Source of the DNA: Hemicentrotus pulcherrimus
Lineage: Eukaryota > Echinodermata > Echinoidea > Camarodonta > Strongylocentrotidae
Direction of reading: 5' to 3'
Assembly (NCBI GenBank): GCA_003118195.1
Contig: BEXV01000098.1
Coordinates: 70,589-83,217 of the forward strand
Length of the DNA stretch: 12,629 nt
Numbering within the stretch: position 1 is the first letter of the stretch; each line of letters begins with the position of its first letter. The notes below the pieces were generated by a model. The model was not told where the DNA came from, made no database searches, and worked only from the letters and a program-made list of their open reading frames with translations. This document shows positions 8,471 to 12,629 of this stretch, in pieces. The position numbers and the translations under genes were made by a program.

Positions 8471-9000
8471 TTTTTGGCATAGGCGGGTCTAAAAGGAAAA
8501 GGCCACCCCAACTCTACAAATTATGATGAGAAAGTACCCCCAAAATGCCTAAAATTAGGATGTATTTATTAGGAAAATTTCTTCACATGGATATTTTTTT
8601 TAAAATATTAATTATTACATGTATATAATAACGAATGAAAACGTGATAGATACATGGAAACAATTATTTATTGATAAGCATGCTAAAACGCATTATTTTA
8701 ACAGAGGTATGAATGTTCAGAAGACGAATCATAAAGCATGGCTGAAAAGGGATATAACATGTCATGTGTAAGTGAAACTTTACTTTTAATTATCTGCACA
8801 TAACTTTATCCGAGAAAAATATTATATTCTCTCCATAGCTAGGTGCAAAGGAGAACATCGGATGACCTTTAAATGCCCTCGGGGAGTGGTTATACTTTTC
8901 TATATTTGAAATATCTTACATGAAGACAAAGTGAACACCTCTCACAAAGTCATGGTCATGTATGGCTTATAACTGTTACAGTCTTTGTGATGGATAAAAG
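8471..9000. other. Intergenic AT-rich sequence, no gene seen
   Basis: No coding signal, RNA gene or repeat structure could be supported on either strand. Confidence 0.5.
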
Positions 9001-9012
9001 ACAAGGGTGCAT

Positions 9013-9037
9013 CCAGGGATATGAGAGTTATCCCTGG
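9013..9037. repeat. Hairpin CCAGGGATA / TATCCCTGG
   Basis: A perfect 9-bp inverted repeat with a 7-nt loop, 23 bp before the left end of the MITE-like element. Function unknown. Confidence 0.6.
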
Positions 9038-9140
9038 TGCATCGGACGGAAAGAGAGATGCGGCCCGGCCGCTATAATTTTTTTTCCCGAACAGGTTTGC
9101 GAATGCTCATATTTCCGGTCATCTGATTGGCTGATATGTT

Positions 9141-9159
9141 ACGTCATTAGCAATGACGT
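9141..9159. repeat. Palindrome ACGTCATT-AGC-AATGACGT
   Basis: Perfect 8-bp arms around 3 nt at the inner edge of the left arm of the MITE-like element. The arms contain TGACGT, a CREB/ATF half-site core. Confidence 0.6.
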
Positions 9160-9208
9160 ATAACCGTTAGGGCGAGTGATAGGCTTCATGCAAAGCCACT
9201 TTTCATTA

Positions 9209-9279
9209 ACCCATCGTTGGTTCAATCGGTAAGGTCAGCGTAATTCAATCGCAGAGATATAGGTTCAAGTCTCAATTTA
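9209..9279 (+). repeat. tRNA-like sequence (SINE-type Pol III A and B boxes)
   Basis: TGGTTCAATCGG (9218-9229) resembles the Pol III A box, and GGTTCAAGTCT (9262-9272) the B box, at a spacing normal for tRNA genes. The D stem does not pair and the anticodon stem holds only about 3 bp, so this is a tRNA-derived relic rather than a working tRNA. There is no oligo-T terminator close behind. Confidence 0.55.
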
Positions 9280-9487
9280 TTCATTTGTTTTGCGTTTATA
9301 AATAGTGATGAGGCAAAGCAATAACAAATCAAAGTCTAATTGTTTGTGACGTACCTCTTTCCAAAGCTGCACATGACGTAGAACATATCAGCCATTGAGA
9401 GGAACGGAAATTTAAGAAATTGCAAACCTGTTTGGGAACAAAAATTTGACGGCCCGGCCCGAGACGAAAACTCCTGAAAATAATTTA

Positions 9488-10623
9488 GGTTTTCCCGGCC
9501 AATTTCGTCAAAACAGCAATCAATTTCATTAACGTACATTCATGTTCAAGAACATTTTCTCCACTCGTTGCTTCCCTGTTTCATTTTTAAATTTGTTGCA
9601 TTCAATTTCGTTTCGAGTCACTGAATTTTCTAAACATGCACATCCAAATTTAAGCTTGGTTCAGTCAATTTGGAAATGCGTAAGCGTCATCCAATTTCGC
9701 CAATGTTGAGTGGAAGGAGAATTCTTCGGCGAATTGCGGGTTCATTTTCGTCTATGGGCAACCTCTTTCGCAATCGGGTCATTCAAATTAAAACTAGACC
9801 TCATAATCATAGTATGAGGCTCGATGTTTATTCGGATATTCAGTATTTCTTTCCTGACATGATTTCCCATTATACAACCTTCTTATTATTTTGTCTGATA
9901 TATTTATATTGCATTTTATGTTTGTCTTTCTTTAGACATTCTTAATTTTTGTTGAAACATCTTTTTATTCGTACATGTATCTTCATATTTTTCATTGTAG
10001 AGGTCTTAGAGGTTATTTTTCAAATGGTTTGTTTTTATCTCCATGATTGAGTAGATGATCTTTCTTTCTTTTCACGTAGCATCTTTTCTTTATTCATCAT
10101 TGTGTTTTGTTTCCATCATGTCCATCTCTATTAAAGCTGAACCTCTAGCTGTCCAGGGTCTAGCTTGTGCTTAGAAGAAAAGTCACAAATTGTGCACTTT
10201 CTCTGGGGACAGTTACCTGTGTAATGACAGATATCTACTACCGAATACGCATGTCATTCATCCAAGTAAACTTTGCATAAAATTATTAAAACAGAAGTAT
10301 ATTAAGACTTAGTGACTAATTCATCAAATGAAAAGCAATGCACAAATGTCACATGTGTATGCCTAATCATGAAATTGAATGCACGAATACATACCACCGT
10401 CTGTCTGGCGCGAATTTGAATGCTCTTTGCACGCTTTTCTAAATTGAATGCTCGTTTTGCACGTCTCATTGACAAGAGTATGAAATCGCATGCTACTAAA
10501 TCAAATTGAATGACGCAATTAGCTTTTTGAATGTTGATCCACATAGTCATTCAATTTCGCACGAACTTGAATGAACGTAACGTTAATTCGGATGCTAAGT
10601 TTACGAAGTTGGGCGGGAAAACC
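9488..10623. mobile_element. 1.1-kb non-autonomous inverted-repeat DNA element flanked by TA
   Basis: The left end GGTTTTCCCGGCCAATTTCGT (from 9488) and the inverted right end (from 10623) agree at 19 of 21 positions, with weaker similarity for some tens of bases more. Both ends abut a TA dinucleotide, a target duplication typical of Tc1/mariner-type elements, though TA is common. ATTCAATTT-like motifs recur forward in the left 300 bp and reversed in the right 270 bp. The T-rich middle codes for nothing recognisable. No transposase is present. Confidence 0.65.
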
Positions 10624-10755
10624 TATAATAGGCCTACGCCAACAACAAAATTAAGCGAATAGTGCAGCTTTGTAGTAAATGAGTAAGTACGCTCTTAATT
10701 CAAAAAAGTTCTCCCAACCACTGAGAACTGATTTAAAGAATGAGCACAATAATGT

Positions 10756-11404
10756 TTAGACTTTCATTCTATGTTCATACATCTCTTTATAAAATGGCAA
10801 GACTTGGTCAGTACATCTAATTACGTCATAAGTGACTTCATCACGAGAAGGCATCCTATTGGCTGGTTTGAATTCACAACTTCTGGTCGCAGTTCCATAC
10901 CACGCTACAATATTCTCCACCATGTCATCGGCGGGCAATTTCCACGTCTTCACCATCTCAAGCGAAGCATCCCACTTCAATAGGGATTCTTCGTAAGGTA
11001 GTCCAACAGCTCGGCAGTACTTCGGTAGCATTTCAGAAGGATTCGCGAGCAGATCGTCACCGTCCATCACGATCGGGTCGCTTTCCACATTCTCCCGAAT
11101 ATATTTCCAGAGGTCGTAGACGTCCTTGATGAAAAGACCGGGGGTCATGTAGTGGATGTGTCGCTCGACGTCGTAGGTCGACTTGTCGGCAGCTTCACCC
11201 GATAAGAGGCCGAGCTTAGAGAGGTGCTCAAACATCATTTTTCTTTGAGAGTAGAAGGAGCGCAGAGGATGACGGATAAGAAAAGTGTGCTTGTATCCAG
11301 TTGGTATGAATGGATGCTCTTTCTCGCTAATGCTGAATGCCAAGTCTTTAACGAAGGCGTGCTTGCTCGTCGAACTTTCAAGTGCATGCTTCACTTCGTC
11401 ATAC
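10756..11404 (-). CDS. Sulfotransferase exon 2 (C-terminal two thirds)
   Basis: Acceptor TTGTTTTCACAG at 11405 is followed by one base that completes a Ser codon, then YDEVKHALE and 215 residues in all, ending EHRMKV and TAA (10758-10756). It contains FVKDLAFSI, the 3'-phosphate-binding segment FLIRHPLRSFYSQR, YDLWKYIRENVESDPIVMDGDDLL, and a C-terminal WKLPADDM/WYGTA segment, all in the usual order for this sulfotransferase group. The open frame also runs back through the intron to an ATG at 11508, but that extension is not conserved-looking. Confidence 0.88.
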
Positions 11405-11749
11405 CTGTGAAAACAAATGTTTAGGAGTTTGAAGAGTCTAAGGCGGAAACATGTGAACTTTAACGATATTTTACATACGTACCTTTTCATCGACCAAAAT
11501 GAGCGCATAATTTATATGATACAAACAGCTGAAGACCGCCAGCTCAAAACTCTTGCAGATTCGTGTAATTCTGTCAAGGCCTACTGTGCATGCCAAATAT
11601 AAATCAAAGTATAAAAATATATTAAAAAATTAAATTAGGCGTACTGTATTGGTCTACAATGTTGTTATAACATCTCAAATTATCAACATTCCAATCCTTT
11701 CATAAATTACCCATCTAACATTCATTGTAATAACTCAAAGTTTACTCAC
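11405..11749 (-). other. Intron of the sulfotransferase gene
   Basis: A 345-nt phase-2 GT-AG intron. It contains a second possible donor, AAAAG|GTACGT (11482), preceded by a 26-nt open stretch starting ATG at 11508. In principle this could be an alternative first exon in phase with exon 2. Confidence 0.6.
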
Positions 11750-12042
11750 GACAGACATTCAGCTTTGAATGATTTACAGCCAGTTGCTTCGTTCATGAAA
11801 CTAGCTGCCTGGCTAAACATATGTTCGTTGCCATGGTAACTCGTCGGCAAGTCGACGCGCAGACGACATTGTATTTCCCGCCTTGCGAGGTAGGAGTAAC
11901 AGTAAGGTTCGAACCACACTTACGTGTCTGGAATGAAGCTAATACACTTCGTGAGAGCAGTGGAAACTGAGCGAGGCATGCACCACAAGATGGTACGAGT
12001 TTTGCTCGAGTCTCCTTGTCCTTCACCAGATGATTCAGCCAT
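11750..12042 (-). CDS. Sulfotransferase exon 1, with the premature TAA
   Basis: It codes a polar N-terminus (MAESSGEGQGDSSK), then the PAPS-binding loop WCMPRSVSTALTK, then IPDT-stop-VWFEPYCYSYLARRE, ending ...SFKAECL plus TC. The normal donor GTGAGT (11749-11744) leaves phase 2. The stop at 11922-11920 would leave a 40-residue product lacking nearly the whole fold. A second donor, GTAAGT (11923-11918), overlaps the stop and has the same phase. The reading after the stop stays protein-like to the normal donor, so only one substitution separates it from an intact exon. Confidence 0.82.
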
Positions 12043-12629
12043 CTCCGATCTCCCAAGGTTTAAATACTTCTGTTCCAGATCCACGCAGTGTACTTTAAAT
12101 GTCTGTATAATTCATGCAATATTGAGCACAGTCCAATCAAGCCCGGATCTATATTAGGGACTTAGGTATACGAGTAGGCTACCTTATCAATAATGGGTAG
12201 AATGTGCCCTATCAACACTATAACAAAAACTGCATTTATTGTCCTTGTTATTACAGTAGTATACACAACACAAGCTCATTTCCTAAGAATATTCATTCAA
12301 ATTCGGAGGGTATAGACCTCAACACATGTATTACGTAGCTAGTAACCGTAGCATAGATTGAAGCACATGCATCCAAACTCCAAAGCAAGGGTATCAAATG
12401 TTTTCATGTGTCCGTGGAACTTTGACTGGTGCATGCGCATGCATTGATCATGGAAGCCGGGAGTGACCTTTGATCGATCAGACAAGAAGGAAATTACTAC
12501 CGGGTAGATAATTGAGTCATTCTGCAGGCCGCCACAGCACTTGAGCGAAAAGTTCAAGGTTGTGTTTATATAGCGATACCATGAAGGGAATCATTGCTAG
12601 TAGACACCTTTAATGGGGGGGGGGGGGGG
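12043..12629. other. Upstream flank of the sulfotransferase gene, no gene seen
   Basis: About 590 bp with no open stretch resembling a protein and no clear TATA box at a plausible distance. A GCATGCGCATGC palindromic patch lies near 12433, and CTTTGAT (TCF/LEF-like core) near 12469. Both may be chance. The window ends in a poly-G run. Confidence 0.45.

Larger units (their letters stand above)
9061..9461. mobile_element. MITE-like element with ~87-bp terminal inverted repeats and a tRNA-like core
   Basis: The left arm 9061-9147 and right arm 9461-9373 are inverted copies. Shared blocks are CGGCCCGGCC at the tip, ACAGGTTTGC, ATTTCCG, TGGCTGATATGTT and ACGTCAT, with small gaps between. The inside (about 9148-9372) has no coding capacity. 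It contains Pol III-like A and B boxes. No convincing target-site duplication is visible, so the exact ends are approximate and the superfamily cannot be named. Confidence 0.8.
10756..12042 (-). pseudogene. Sulfotransferase-family gene (PAPS-dependent type), two exons, interrupted by an in-frame TAA
   Basis: The predicted enzyme would transfer sulfate from PAPS to an unknown acceptor. Exon 1 is 12042-11750 (97 codons plus 2 nt) and exon 2 is 11404-10756, for 313 codons in all. The start is the first ATG after an upstream in-frame TGA. Residues 17-36 (TILWCMPRSVSTALTKCISF) form the 5'-phosphosulfate loop in its P-R-S-x-S-T variant. Residues 42-46 VWFEP match the following strand. FVKDLAFSI and FLIRHPLRSFYS (residues 139-150) give the conserved strand and the 3'-phosphate-binding Arg and Ser. 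Everything reads as a constrained protein except codon 41, TAA (11922-11920), where family context suggests Gln. An intron is present, so this is not a processed copy. It may be a recent null allele, a pseudogene, an assembly error, or a gene rescued by splicing. No closer orthology is claimed. Confidence 0.8.

Noticed and set aside
9209..9279. Functional tRNA gene
   Set aside because: The A and B boxes are good, but the D stem does not pair, the anticodon stem is short and no oligo-T terminator follows closely. A tRNA-derived relic fits better.
10756..11508. 250-codon uninterrupted reading taken as the complete sulfotransferase
   Set aside because: Its first 34 residues come from the intron. 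The conserved N-terminal PAPS-binding loop lies in a separate upstream exon at 12042-11750.
11920..11922. Second recoded stop, as in a selenoprotein
   Set aside because: The codon is TAA, not TGA, and no SECIS-like structure was seen downstream of this gene.
11793..12056. Minus-strand open frame starting MGDRRW
   Set aside because: It is in another frame over sulfotransferase exon 1. The frame starting at 12042 carries the recognisable ILWCMPRSVSTA motif.
1..12629. CRISPR array, operon or other prokaryotic system
   Set aside because: Spliced genes, a eukaryotic-type SECIS and microsatellites show nuclear animal DNA. No regularly spaced repeat-spacer pattern exists.

Overview
The window is nuclear DNA from an animal. 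It is AT-rich, with GT-AG introns, dinucleotide microsatellites, tRNA-like and inverted-repeat transposons, and two minus-strand genes. The first is an intact-looking selenoprotein F with a clear SECIS element. The second is a diverged PAPS-dependent sulfotransferase of the 'P-R-S-x-S-T' type. The repeat style and sulfotransferase type suggest a marine invertebrate, perhaps an echinoderm or another invertebrate deuterostome, but nothing here fixes the species.

Layout. Positions 1-1980 are mostly gene-free. They hold a terminal poly-C run, a 40-bp decayed copy of part of SELENOF exon 2 (239-278), and a near-perfect 100-nt foldback (330-429). Positions about 1960-7188 are the SELENOF gene on the minus strand: a probable non-coding first exon ending at 7188, five coding exons between 5972 and 3127, and a long 3' UTR with a SECIS at 2367-2289. 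The reconstructed protein has 158 residues, with selenocysteine at residue 88 encoded by TGA at 4707-4705. The introns carry a (CT)21 microsatellite (5775-5816) and a 12-bp-period minisatellite (6613-6710).

Positions 7300-9060 are intergenic. They are dominated by a purine-rich block followed by a pyrimidine-rich block (8171-8402) that together form a low-complexity imperfect palindrome. Two inverted-repeat elements follow 26 bp apart. A 401-bp MITE-like element (9061-9461) has ~87-bp terminal inverted repeats and a tRNA-like Pol III A/B box core. A 1,136-bp element (9488-10623) is flanked by TA and has subterminal ATTCAATTT-type motifs.

Positions 10756-12042 are a two-exon sulfotransferase gene on the minus strand. 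It is intact except for one in-frame TAA at codon 41. The same base change creates a strong 5' splice site in the same phase as the normal one. The gene is therefore either a pseudogene or null allele, or a gene that could bypass the stop by splicing. The remaining ~590 bp to the poly-G end hold nothing I can assign.

The two genes have no evident functional link: SELENOF acts in ER protein folding and the sulfotransferase in small-molecule or glycan sulfation. All exon structures were inferred by reading the sequence (splice sites, phase, family resemblance), without alignment or transcript data.
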